From contig NZ_NMQT01000123.1 of assembly GCF_002234405.1 (NCBI RefSeq), forward strand, positions 26,888-90,887: a stretch of 64,000 nt of DNA, read 5' to 3'. Numbering within the stretch: the stretch's first letter is position 1; each line of letters opens with the position of its first letter. This document shows positions 36,501-42,337 of the stretch, piece after piece. The stretch is from Amycolatopsis thailandensis (GTDB lineage: Bacteria; Actinomycetota; Actinomycetes; Mycobacteriales; Pseudonocardiaceae). The notes below the pieces were generated by a model that ran no database searches, was not told the DNA's origin, and was given only the letters and a program-made list of their open reading frames with translations. Position numbers and translations under genes: made by a program.

Positions 36501-39500
36501 CCGGCACCTGGGTGCCCGGCAGTCCCGGCAGCATCTGCCGGACCGTCGCGTTCAGCCGCGAGAATCCGGTGATCGTGACGACGAACCGGCCTTCGTGCTC
36601 GAACCCCTCGGAGTCGGCGCTGCCGATGTCGAGGTCCGTCGATTCGGTGACCGGCCCCGCCCCGGTCCGGGTGCCGCTGCTGCTGCCGTACTTCGCCGAG
36701 GCCGTTCCCGTCGCCCCGAAGGTCACCTTGCCCTCGGGTCCGGCCGTCCAGCCCTTGCTCGTCGCGGAGGACGAGCCGAGCGCCGGGCCGGTGGTCGTGG
36801 CGTTGCGGATCACCCGGCCGGTCGCCCGCCCGATGTGCTTGGGGGGCTTCGCTTCCAGCCGCACCGTGATGGTGATGTTGTCCTGCCGGAGGACGCCTTG
36901 GCGTTTGAGCGTCACGGACACCCCGGCGCCCAGCAGCGCGTCCATCCGGTTGCGCAGCGCCGACGGCGACAACATCGCCTGCAGCCGGTGTTCGTTGGCC
37001 AGCGTCTCCAGTGCCCGCGCCGGACCCGGGGGTTTCGCCCCGGGGCCCTTCTCGTCCCAGTCCGGCAGCAGATCCTTGTACTCACCCGCCTTCCGGAGCC
37101 GGTCGCGGATCTCCGTCAGCACGGCGTCGGCGCCGGTGAACTCGCCGACCCGCACGTTGCCCGCCGCGAGCCCCGCGGCCAGATGCGCGGGCGGGAACTT
37201 CTCCGTCGACGGCGGCGTGATCCCGTCCCCGGTGCCGTCCGGGACCGGCAACCCCTGTTCGGCGGCTTCGGCCAGGCCCACCCGGGCGTAGACGGTCGCC
37301 GTGGTGGTGGTCTCCCTGCCGTCCAAGGCCTGCACGACGATCCCGGCTTCGAACCGGTAGAGACCGATGTCGCCCTTGAGCTGGATGCCGGCTTTCGCCG
37401 TCGACGTCCGGCCGGCCACCACGGTGTCCACCGTCCGCGCCGAGTAGCCGCCGCCGAGTCCGGCGGCGATCTTCACCCCGTTGACACCGCCACCGCCGCC
37501 GAACGAGACGGAGGCGTCGAACCCGCGTTTGGTGAAGGCGGAAACGGTCGAGCCGGTGGTCGCGGATTCGTGCAGCCGGAGCTGGGTCGCGGTGGTGGGG
37601 CCGACGAACTCGGCCTTGGTCAGCACGGCCTTCATCCGCACCGCCGCCACCTTGCCGCCGTCCGCGCTGAGCAGGGCGGGCGAGCTGACCCAGCCTTCGA
37701 GCATGGCGCCGAAGTTCTCCCGGATCCCGGCGGTGCCGAGGAACGCGCGCAACGCGTCCCGGCCGGGGGCGCCGAACGCGGTGACGGACCGGTGCAGCAG
37801 TCCCGCCGTACCGGTGAACACCTCGGCGAGGTCGGTGACCGCCTCGGGCACCGGATTCCGCAGTTTGCGCCCGACGTCGGCGGTCAGCTCCTTCGCGGTC
37901 AGCCCGGCGGGCGGCGTGACGCGGACCAGGTCGTCGGGCAGCCGCACGGTGACCTTGCCGTGAACCGGTTTCGCGCGTTCTTCACCGGCGGGCGGGCCGA
38001 CTTCGGCGCCGTTTTCGTCGTGGACGCCGACGGTGAACCCGACGTTCAGGCCCACCCGCCGGGATCCCTCGCCGGACCGGATCGCCCGTTGGTCCGAAGT
38101 GGACACCGAAACGGTCTGCGTCGCGCCGGGGGTCGCCAGCGCGACCTTGCCGCCGACGGTGAGATACGGGCCGGTCGGCGCCTGCACGGTCGCCGCCGTC
38201 CCGAGGTCTCCGGCGCGGAGGACGGCGAGGTTCTCCGCGTTCGCGATCCCGCCCTGGACGGTGAGGTCCGCCTTGGTCTTCTCCCTCGGCTCGCTCACCA
38301 CGTCGCCGCCGAGGGTCGCCCGGATCCGGACCTCCCGCCAGCCCTTGTCGGTGCGGATCGGGAAATGCAGGCCGTCGAGCGCGGATTCGAAATCGTCGTG
38401 GACGGCGTTCTTGATCGCGTCGAGCTGCCGCGGTCCGGCACCGGGCAGCAAACGGGCCAGCTCGTCGCGCAGTTCGCCGGTCCCGTCGACGGTCAGCACC
38501 GGCGCCGAGCCCAGGGCCTGGCCGGCGGCGAGGAACGGCGGGAGATCTTCGCGCGTCAGGTCCTGCTCGTCCTTGGGGGTTTCGGTGGTCTTCGCGGTTG
38601 TTTCCGTGGTTTCCGTGGTGGCCGGGACGTGCTCGGACAGCGCCCCCGGTTCCGGACCGTCGAAAAGGTCTTCCGCGAACGGCTTGCCGAGGTCCAGTTC
38701 GATGGCGGGAGCCGGTTCTTCCCCGATCCCGGTCACGGTCTGCTCGGCCTGGACCGGCGCGGCGGCCGAGGTCGAGGCGACAGGCTGGTCTTCCGAAGTG
38801 GTGCGCAGCGGCGCGGGACGGGTACGCGGCCGTTCCTCTTCTTCCGGCTGCTCGCCGGAGGTGGTCCGCACCGCGGTGGGCGCGGTCTCCTGCTTCGGAG
38901 CTTTGACGTCCGTCTTGCCGGGTGAGCTCGTCTTGACCTCCGACGGCGCCTTGGTGTCCGAAGTGGACTTGGGCGCGGGCTTGGCGTCCGAGACGGTCTT
39001 CGTGTCAGTGCCCGGCTTGGTGTCCGAAGCAGCACGAGTGTCCGAAGTGGACTTGACGTCCGAAGCCGGTGCGGCGGCCGGGCCGGTGCTCGTCGTGTTC
39101 GGCGGCGGGCTCGTGGTGTTCGGCACGGTGACCGGACCCGTGTCGGTCACGTCCGATCCGCGCCCGGTGTCGAGCGAGAGCTCCGTCGGCGGTTTGCCGA
39201 GCGAACCGAGGTCGCCGAACTTCTCCTTGATCGAGGTGACCATCGAGTCGAGGGCCTTCTCCCCGATGCCTTCGAGTTTGTGGCTGACGGCGCCGCCGAC
39301 CACGCCGCCGACGAAGCCCATCCCGTATTCCTCGGGAGAGACCTCCTCGCCGTTGATGGACGCCATCGCCGCTTGGCTCATCACCCCGGAGACGCCCTCG
39401 AACAGGAAGGTCGTGCTGAACTCGGCGGCCCTGGCGGCGAGGTTCCCGCCGAGCTTGTCGGTCACGTTGCGGGACAGCACGTCCGGCACGTGGTCGGTGA

Positions 39501-40602
39501 GCAGGTCCGTGGCGTCCTTGCCCAGCTTGTCGCTGTACGGGTCGAGGACGTCCCGCAGGCTGTCGTTGAACGCCCGGCTGCCGTCGAGACCGTGCTTGCT
39601 CCAGTTGTCGACGAACGTGCGGGCGTAGTCGCGGCCGAGCTGCCGGGCCGTGTCGTCGCCGAGTGTCTTGCCGAAGGCGGTGCCGAACCGGTCGGCCACC
39701 TGGTCGCTGAAGGTGTCGACGGCGTTCTTCGTGAACGCGGTGGCCGGATCGGCGAGCTGCCTGCCCGCCCGGTCGGTCAGCGTCCGGCCCATGTCGCGGA
39801 CGAAGGTGTCGGCCAGGGCGTCGCCGCCCGGCAGTTTGAAGTCCTTGAACCGCTTCACCAGGTCGTCGGTGGCGATCTTGCCGAAGTCCTTGCCCAGCAG
39901 GTTGCCGACCTTGCGTCCCAGCCGTTCGCCGAGTTCACCGACGGCGCCGCCGAGCACGCCGCCGATCGCCCCCGAGATCAGCGTCTGGTCGGTGGCCTCG
40001 GTGTCCCACTGCTTGCGTTCGGTTTGCAGCCGCTGGACGGCGTAGTCGATGAGCAGCCCGCCGGTGATCCCGATGAACAACTCGAACGCGATCGCGCGCA
40101 CGAGCATCTTGAACAGCGTGAGCAGATAGCTGCGGGTGAGCGCGTAGTGCCAGGTCAGATTCGCGAGTGACGCGCCGCCGGTGAAGGCGGCCAGGGCGTA
40201 CTCCATCGCGATCTCGTAGGCGAGCATGAACAGCTGGCCGATCGCGGAGTACTTGGCGTACTGGATCTTCAGCGCGATCTCGCGGCAGTTCTCGGCGACC
40301 TTGCCCGTGCCGTCGGCCAGTTCCTCCAGCGCGTTCGGCGTGCCGTGGGTCAGCGGCGCCATGCTCTTGTCGAACGATTCCCCCGCCTGCGGCATCGACA
40401 ACGTCTGGTCGATCCCGCGTTTGACCCTGGCGATCTCGTCCGGGATCTGCCGCAGCTGGTTCGTGACGGTGTCGTACTCCTGGGCCGCCCGCGAGAACTT
40501 GTTGTGGTTGGCGGCGGGCCAATCGACGCCGAGGACTTCGAGAAGGGTCCGTGCCCACGCCGGGACCTCGCTGAATTCGTTGCGAACGTCCTTGATGGGC
40601 AC
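24511..40602 (-). CDS. giant multidomain T7SS-associated protein, probable self-processing polymorphic effector
   Basis: A 5363-residue protein; GTG at 40602 follows GGAGGT. Residues 1-110 resemble WXG100-type export helices, then hydrophobic helices (about 115-190) and a Ser/Thr/Lys/Pro linker (about 480-720). About 760-2180 holds six tandem beta-rich units of roughly 260 residues. A coiled coil spans about 2185-2425. HELLH at 2597-2601 within ELAHELLHYLGAADEEHD is a zincin motif. Two OTU-like half repeats lie at about 2695-2905, with a third near 4310-4415. A Cys3294/His3446 pair resembles a papain-like site. LAHGD (His3951) and FASCGAG (Cys3996) match clan CD/C80 self-cleaving peptidases. 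OmpA-like segments lie near 3660 and 4170, and an HD motif (FHDMEKVN, His5177-Asp5178) lies near the end. Giant actinobacterial proteins of this kind are annotated as lonely-Cys-domain proteins. Secretion and effector function are inferred. Confidence 0.75.
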   Translation of the reverse strand: MPIKDVRNEFSEVPAWARTLLEVLGVDWPAANHNKFSRAAQEYDTVTNQLRQIPDEIARVKRGIDQTLSMPQAGESFDKSMAPLTHGTPNALEELADGTGKVAENCREIALKIQYAKYSAIGQLFMLAYEIAMEYALAAFTGGASLANLTWHYALTRSYLLTLFKMLVRAIAFELFIGITGGLLIDYAVQRLQTERKQWDTEATDQTLISGAIGGVLGGAVGELGERLGRKVGNLLGKDFGKIATDDLVKRFKDFKLPGGDALADTFVRDMGRTLTDRAGRQLADPATAFTKNAVDTFSDQVADRFGTAFGKTLGDDTARQLGRDYARTFVDNWSKHGLDGSRAFNDSLRDVLDPYSDKLGKDATDLLTDHVPDVLSRNVTDKLGGNLAARAAEFSTTFLFEGVSGVMSQAAMASINGEEVSPEEYGMGFVGGVVGGAVSHKLEGIGEKALDSMVTSIKEKFGDLGSLGKPPTELSLDTGRGSDVTDTGPVTVPNTTSPPPNTTSTGPAAAPASDVKSTSDTRAASDTKPGTDTKTVSDAKPAPKSTSDTKAPSEVKTSSPGKTDVKAPKQETAPTAVRTTSGEQPEEEERPRTRPAPLRTTSEDQPVASTSAAAPVQAEQTVTGIGEEPAPAIELDLGKPFAEDLFDGPEPGALSEHVPATTETTETTAKTTETPKDEQDLTREDLPPFLAAGQALGSAPVLTVDGTGELRDELARLLPGAGPRQLDAIKNAVHDDFESALDGLHFPIRTDKGWREVRIRATLGGDVVSEPREKTKADLTVQGGIANAENLAVLRAGDLGTAATVQAPTGPYLTVGGKVALATPGATQTVSVSTSDQRAIRSGEGSRRVGLNVGFTVGVHDENGAEVGPPAGEERAKPVHGKVTVRLPDDLVRVTPPAGLTAKELTADVGRKLRNPVPEAVTDLAEVFTGTAGLLHRSVTAFGAPGRDALRAFLGTAGIRENFGAMLEGWVSSPALLSADGGKVAAVRMKAVLTKAEFVGPTTATQLRLHESATTGSTVSAFTKRGFDASVSFGGGGGVNGVKIAAGLGGGYSARTVDTVVAGRTSTAKAGIQLKGDIGLYRFEAGIVVQALDGRETTTTATVYARVGLAEAAEQGLPVPDGTGDGITPPSTEKFPPAHLAAGLAAGNVRVGEFTGADAVLTEIRDRLRKAGEYKDLLPDWDEKGPGAKPPGPARALETLANEHRLQAMLSPSALRNRMDALLGAGVSVTLKRQGVLRQDNITITVRLEAKPPKHIGRATGRVIRNATTTGPALGSSSATSKGWTAGPEGKVTFGATGTASAKYGSSSGTRTGAGPVTESTDLDIGSADSEGFEHEGRFVVTITGFSRLNATVRQMLPGLPGTQVPDVRRIWSTETADGADSLPANFTVWMSDSLTLPAKADQVAPGAPEIRELDPPRSITGHFQELEPPAVDDWIGVESIAHTGHVGKAALAALVEASDGDRALALPGSDAWTSVQAMLGTDNIKAALRSFTRGVVSTDLVHSRRLADRVGRIGVHAKLSEPTLVRMSDDAGSERSTSGGFRFDGGASKSTGPAITAGVTVTGSATGDPTGTATGGLSGKPWAKTTTKADGLDISAVVDRNVTTAAGTPRVLARFDVDFTVLAEARQQTALIRPDARVAARTVHLPGAVQVWLTEGQAREHGLLPAKPAGPRERDERLTAPATLPKGKPGTLGLGAVERLPDLSGLVPKLSAKLAEAKISLLPGVSLNDAMHNWARLTGLVSPDGVRGLVDSALDGGIPLHAHLPKLFTDSGYQVLLTAKTLGDPAFREVVNDGRAVEHSTVRAVRTVHTDSTSTAWSASVRAGGQKKYQDDGDATATSVGGAVTKGIGAVKVTGTTEVRTEQETRLRTGTGPAALFDVPIEFTLEVRRDGKTVAAAGTGKQSLGVRLLADNLTAGTDREPDTGGDTEPDPLSAADATPAALEDWRRGTVTTLPDMASVESVRAAARLREVVRDTLTKAGADNGITGYGTAPVNALWSSLSPQVLQAFLPAMTTKSLPVPALREAAVLRGKRANVEVHARLGKPRTIALSDGVNLENPKNSTTARSTERKVAEVGELGVTGPTVTPVNEKDNVGGLVTGADARWTSEPADATVDGTTVSAVANLKPVGRTALVRFDVDYRIVVEVDGRTEVVDVSMPGSADVRMPIEGLTDVTGEKTSRILKARQGRVARTAKAWRDAEVGAEGQRRRAEDLVKKLGAAVDWNATVDAARVRRPGTLEDRHHRYARETEKALREAENLAEAARLHHDRVAAATDEVLAGLTARTTDLDDLARGTADADRAFRVLSSELAAARGRVDLAETNQDLATALDDVRRLAAARSEAKERRDLFREVLAEERETLAAAEASAAEAREQRVAAAEQLVRTQAGLQAAWLDFVDTKQDAWWLAKGALDAEFARITARPATPEDEKWRHSRETDAPWFSVANPLDPAQWEPLRAMTPSRSVATETADVLTTFRTGKDKRYDGVIRYGVSRFKVGDRGVTEFTVPINLVPGRGTTDEQLAQLRERATAGVERLINKRHGLPNGDQLHVRIEFTSDRLTDRDGNPRYRAYDVVAGDDERTTQTTWRSDATPEELAHELLHYLGAADEEHDKDRVFLSREDDGTTGVVTGDESIMGKDVVKPGVTPKLMPRHTWMIQHVLHSQLGPGHRLTDPGQDALPGVRPAADAGLTDAQRAALGHERREVVQVGGDTVGANLVEAIARTLAPDSPARQAELRNRAAALRQATPEEVAVALDVRLELLTEDGGTVRLGPDDGEPVRVALTSSADFLATARVPVPPGLTGAQQDTLFRLGKTAVPAGGEPVTGNLIAAIAAAVAPESASRQAELRELGATLRNTTAAKIAEAFGVRLHVVTENGDDLAYGPAGPRPVRIVRTSGGEYLATRDVDTRTASRPAPNRSETGESDGYDSGIEREYGLDRASQRHFQHLADTTGTVFDVRPVNPDALRHALDGAQPAPAGLTAHTVTAWDVYLGMPEHCIGLVARFEPVSPDLDALPPAIRPRVSERYYRRRAEYHDPAETLPPRHRVLDGVVQRETPDGWVSLIGTDATHVRHPDATGSMLTDDVGQDLPLLGSVTLTTPLGRDGVPDGFDVDNATETLIRFAPREPARPVLYDDAEQADDGFWAGLDDLGNSVEDDQRSEVSASSLDSVLAEATLDYEVESDGSEAPFTRFDYYGTVVDSDEFPFSVPVIAREAVDHPLISFSSDKTLALPVMEGGHFREFYATESRVASVNARLSELGSKVSLVVNPGNKVLAGGRTLVMVKPFFKEPPSAVCSEFAGAIMGAPPRQAVLRSGDGPPVLAPVRDGGAFRFHGTYEVADALAKFAAGTDEDAAIDPAKVALAMRSAGVNSPLSGKEYGTSLRAGTGARAKLDRAAAALGVNQYAWAEPGEAYVAQSVAVPGADGPDYGLNYSRADAEQLEQFFGYHFGAVVLNSENDGAQVSVEISRQSKMRAELLDDAIRKNIDRLGDGLKAEIDRHPPGTLERRFVEALSTMREIEARPDIEDVDEDWGWRNARAEARQALSGLAGDRLPSLGRSWLLRLYQQKKGRTFFEQSAQVEDFGYVQTLANPLVMVTTSVVSSASYQAPMGKTWNPVELATQGRQRLEPTAIGRLTTLAKEVTKTALWRHRNKLPMPEVLLEGYGNSRLHGTRTGLRRAQLAETFFRSKLDELIREKQKDLPQGEERLSADRIPVNVVSHGGAKPPGAPDARAARREVRATMTTANGPRPVDDPPDGFWVSGTPSPREARALDLLASLGYGPFDTPSDLSRLASATRADSAVEEAAGDQETGSVWHAAALLAESGGEFTVARLASMRVLADVARAELRLSEQATITLDHLELAAERLGRPGDLTEVLAHIESAERPVTAETLRKPAEQASVTKAVFDVLVPTSHRIEAVPLEGNRGIRLDDASLEGVVGGYPADDRFFTFLAHGDTNGAPVRGAGSTPLSPSDVATLLASAKDDGLWDGEKPVMFASCGAGSGGGKSFAARVLAELRARGIDAEAVAPDGPVYFVPGAGGTNGPGHLVVTGKVGIDAAGLPVVAPNGNWVHLTGSRGETLPIGAHIVVEDRETWRTGPVPGYVVGKPVEELDGAVRLAEDSGRTTEEISFREGSKDLDQAALAKVGQVARQVVATAVARREQGLPSPVVEVTGFGNGALFGIGQAVRTGNARAEATVNALRAAVASELERQGSDADVLSPAAVRVVSASSPDGTTSRQARRRAVITVVTDPVAHGPRPVGVDVRPAPVERNPSGTSGTSAKSAVTVNSVAVTDPYPGKVLDRGVVTEAQQELLTKHGSEPVLVEGVTPHDSFREAVLASLPDRAPREHARITGKIAGFAKEHPDGFELDALARAADVQVHVLGPDGSWTSHGDETGRPVHILRADVDGTDAYLGTKENVHIGRPKVSYPGPTVLRSGKDLKVVHRGEFEVETVKGEHYVRIYTAVLSPAEQGKEHKDVHQASDGTVLPFSGVGREGPKVFWAGGGRPLRAVQWLSKYETDVHLKPGIPPVLRSFLVPLPTFLETSTQATVETEAEGNRLSMNVDQNGDTNQFGVRGIDYEALQKKALKGSLVTYTKAGHEDTMPGIAGRQEAIGDLYSRLGLRPDFDSARLGRENDPWFTWSSEGRKNFRNNPVALRNMARKLGNHYHTWKGSPDIYFTPATDSIPGESDAVVTDSPQRRVEDMHEFVNTFGPGKGPVEQLAGGIGTAIDLATRTYGAEGIPVSQKEFKAAVLGPVKNLLNPPQVILTAVIKEVDPGNTLRYDTIENLRAALKEHPEIAEKTAEVVAGAVRAGLVDQLGADVVDEGLGERILPVVHDVVRERIDALHREWGDELEALGKAKRGYLSGARGDAFVRGITKGLEADPGLKKLFAESGVRIAPETYAAQIKSTVVPKALRVVTKDKLIDKDEDALREIFVGRQEAVADALKTELARKNVGKLVAPAFRDSFAADVVVAARRPELLVGATFTKVTETQVDEFMDLVPEYATQAEIGSTVAIDERRIKVDFNTRLSVLVENHIEGAPFSNEFGLWRENAEFGYTQNHDAAVLAKHQAAGKALAQTIKTQLAAPNARSGKVIVDELVSRVDEGVTDPHELLARKFAETVKKQDGRADRAPGDSTRNTFGEHAQMVLNQYLKITEGHEDAARFVSREAIAKAILFHDMEKVNSKRQFGDAQLSHDREPEHRGAIQQMRRHEGLWTSRRDFELACRIVDSDPFGYYFRDKDLDAKRVYDFIRGVAFQAKRPDDTAPSASDVRNLFREFHQYYQADFSSYSNQAKFVDDQTGDVRDGFDTLIGMAEDEDGGHVPVPGDHRLAYSNRSDGKKPSYEQKFNELAKLFDDAVAQATP

Positions 40603-40673
40603 GGACTACCTCCTGAGCGGTTCACCGGGGACAACGCGGCCCGAGGGCCGGACGGTTCACCGCGCCGCCGGGC

Positions 40674-41780
40674 TCACGCCTGGCAGTTGGCCTTCACCGT
40701 CGCCGCCGCGTGGTGCGCGTAGGTCTTGCTCGAGCCGGACCAGTCGCGGCCGCGGTTGAGCAGCTGGACGGCCAGCTTGGCGCCGTTGATCCGGAAGGTG
40801 CCGACGTTCACCCAGCGGCCGCGGTTGCCGACCTGGTCGATCTGGAACGTCCCGACCGGGGTTCCCTTGTCGACGGCGAACCGGTCGAACACGCGGTAGA
40901 CCGACGGGCTGCCACCCACCTCGGTCACGTCGCCGTTCGGGACGAACACCGACACCGCGCACGAACCGGTGGTCACCGGGCCGGTGTTGAACGTCCACAG
41001 CCCATACGCGCTCGTGTCGTCCTTGTTCGCGTCGCCGGACATGGGGATGGAGACGAACGACGTGCCGCAGCCGCCGTTCCCGTGGTTCACCCAGCCCGCC
41101 TTGCCGTCGCTGTAGGCCCCGTAACCGGTGAATCCGGTGCCGCCACCGCATCCCCGGCCCGCCGTCCCCTCGTAGGTCACCGTCCTGGCGGCAGGCGGAG
41201 CGGGCGGGCCCTGGGGCTGCTGGGCGGGAGGCTGTCCCTGGTGCTGCTGCGGAGCCTGCGCCGGTCCACCACCCGCGGCCGGGGGCGGGCCGCCGGGGAG
41301 ACCCGCGGTCCCGGGTTCGGCGGGGGCACCCGCCTGGCCGGCCGGAACGCCGTCGGCCGCCTGACCGGGCAGCTGGTTGCCGGGCTGCCCGGCGGGGACA
41401 CCGCCCTTGTCGGCGGGCGGAGCGGCCAGCCCCGGCACGAAACCGCCGCCCGGCGGGAGATCCTTCGCGTACCCCGCGGCCTCGGGCCCCTCACCGGACT
41501 GGTCTCCGCCGAGCAGACCGCTGAACGCCAGCGGGAGGGCGACCAGGACGACACCGGCGACCGCCGCCGCCACGATCACCGGTTTGGACATCCGGCCCGG
41601 CGGCGACGCTTCGACGTCCGTGCCCGCGTCCACGACCGGTGGTACGGCACCGGCCGCGGCGGCCTCGGTGGCCGGGGCCGCCGAGGTTTCGTTGTCCGCC
41701 TTCGGTTCGGGGACGGCAGGCGCAGCCGGTTCCGTCGCGGCGACCGCGACGGCGGTGGCCTGTTCTGCGTCCGAGGACAT
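40674..41780 (-). CDS. membrane-anchored protein with Pro/Gly linker and golvesin-like C-terminal domain
   Basis: A 368-residue protein. An Ala/Glu-rich cytoplasmic N-terminus of about 65 residues precedes one transmembrane helix (VIVAAAVAGVVLVALPLAF). A Pro/Gly/Gln-rich wall-spanning linker (about 100-195) follows, then a C-terminal domain of about 165 residues with four or five cysteines. Its last part (VYRVFDRFAVDKGTPVGTFQ ... RGRWVNVGTFRI) resembles the golvesin C-terminal/xanthan-lyase CBD-like fold, which binds carbohydrate or surfaces. It lies between the MITE-like element and the giant gene, so it may anchor or display T7SS products at the cell wall (inference). ATG at 41780 follows AAGGAAG. 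Confidence 0.7.
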   Translation of the reverse strand: MSSDAEQATAVAVAATEPAAPAVPEPKADNETSAAPATEAAAAGAVPPVVDAGTDVEASPPGRMSKPVIVAAAVAGVVLVALPLAFSGLLGGDQSGEGPEAAGYAKDLPPGGGFVPGLAAPPADKGGVPAGQPGNQLPGQAADGVPAGQAGAPAEPGTAGLPGGPPPAAGGGPAQAPQQHQGQPPAQQPQGPPAPPAARTVTYEGTAGRGCGGGTGFTGYGAYSDGKAGWVNHGNGGCGTSFVSIPMSGDANKDDTSAYGLWTFNTGPVTTGSCAVSVFVPNGDVTEVGGSPSVYRVFDRFAVDKGTPVGTFQIDQVGNRGRWVNVGTFRINGAKLAVQLLNRGRDWSGSSKTYAHHAAATVKANCQA

Positions 41781-41844
41781 GGTGTTCCCGCTTCCTTTGC
41801 TGGCTCAGGTCTGGCCGGCGGCACCCGAGCGGCCGCCGGAGGAT

Positions 41845-42015
41845 CGCTAGCGCGTGTTTCACAAGTCGGTTCGCGGTCTTCGCGCCCAGGCGACTCCTGA
41901 CGGCACGGGCGGATGCGCCCGAGTACGACCCGGTACGAGGCCGATCCGCCCGCACCGCCAGAAGCCACCTGGATCACGAAGCCCATCGAACCGACTTGTG
42001 AAACACGCGCTAGCG
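41845..42015. mobile_element. 171-bp palindromic MITE-like element
   Basis: The ends 41845-41873 and 41987-42015 are perfect 29-bp inverted repeats beginning CGCTAGCGCGTGTTTCACAA. The interior continues as an imperfect palindrome for about 50 bp on each side (for example ACGGGCGGAT at 41914 opposite its complement near 41945). There is no coding capacity, so it looks like a miniature inverted-repeat element. The right end contains the TAG stop of the small T7SS gene (42010-42012), and the element occupies most of the 229-bp gap to the next gene. As RNA it would form a very strong stem that could limit readthrough. A transposon origin is inferred from the termini; target-site duplications are not evident. 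Confidence 0.6.
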
Positions 42016-42327
42016 CTTGAGTCCTCTGTGGACATTCGCGATGTTGTCGTTCTCGGCCATGGCGAGTTTCGCCGCCATCCCCTTGGTGACGTTGGTCTGG
42101 TTCTCCACGACCGTGGTGATCGAGGTGAGGGCCTCCTCGATCTTCTTCACCGGGTCACCGAGTTTGGTCTTGAGCTCCTCGCCCATGTCGTCGTCACCAC
42201 AGGCCTCGATGAGCAGGGCCAGCCGGTCCTTGCCCGGCCCGCTGATCTCGTCCATGGCGCCCGCGACCGTCCGGTACCCCTCGGAGATCTTCCGCATGGC
42301 CCTCGGATCCGCCCTGAAATCACTCAT
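42010..42327 (-). CDS. WXG100-sized helical T7SS protein
   Basis: A 105-residue, almost entirely helical, highly charged protein (FRADPRAMRKISEGYRTVAG near the start, NQTNVTKGMAAKLAMAEND near the end). Length and context fit WXG100-type substrates or partners of the EsxA/EsxB kind, but the W-x-G turn itself is not visible. ATG at 42327 is 10 bp from the preceding stop, so it is cotranscribed with the 661-residue substrate. Its stop codon lies within the terminal repeat of the downstream MITE-like element, which suggests that the original 3' end may have been replaced on insertion. Confidence 0.6.
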   Translation of the reverse strand: MSDFRADPRAMRKISEGYRTVAGAMDEISGPGKDRLALLIEACGDDDMGEELKTKLGDPVKKIEEALTSITTVVENQTNVTKGMAAKLAMAENDNIANVHRGLKR

Positions 42328-42337
42328 GGTCCCGTCC

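Noticed and set aside
33871..38925. A 1684-codon plus-strand open frame opposite the giant gene
   Set aside because: It is the antisense of a very GC-rich coding gene; the minus-strand product has recognisable domains and repeats, while the plus-strand reading is Arg/Gly/Pro-rich and shows no domain.
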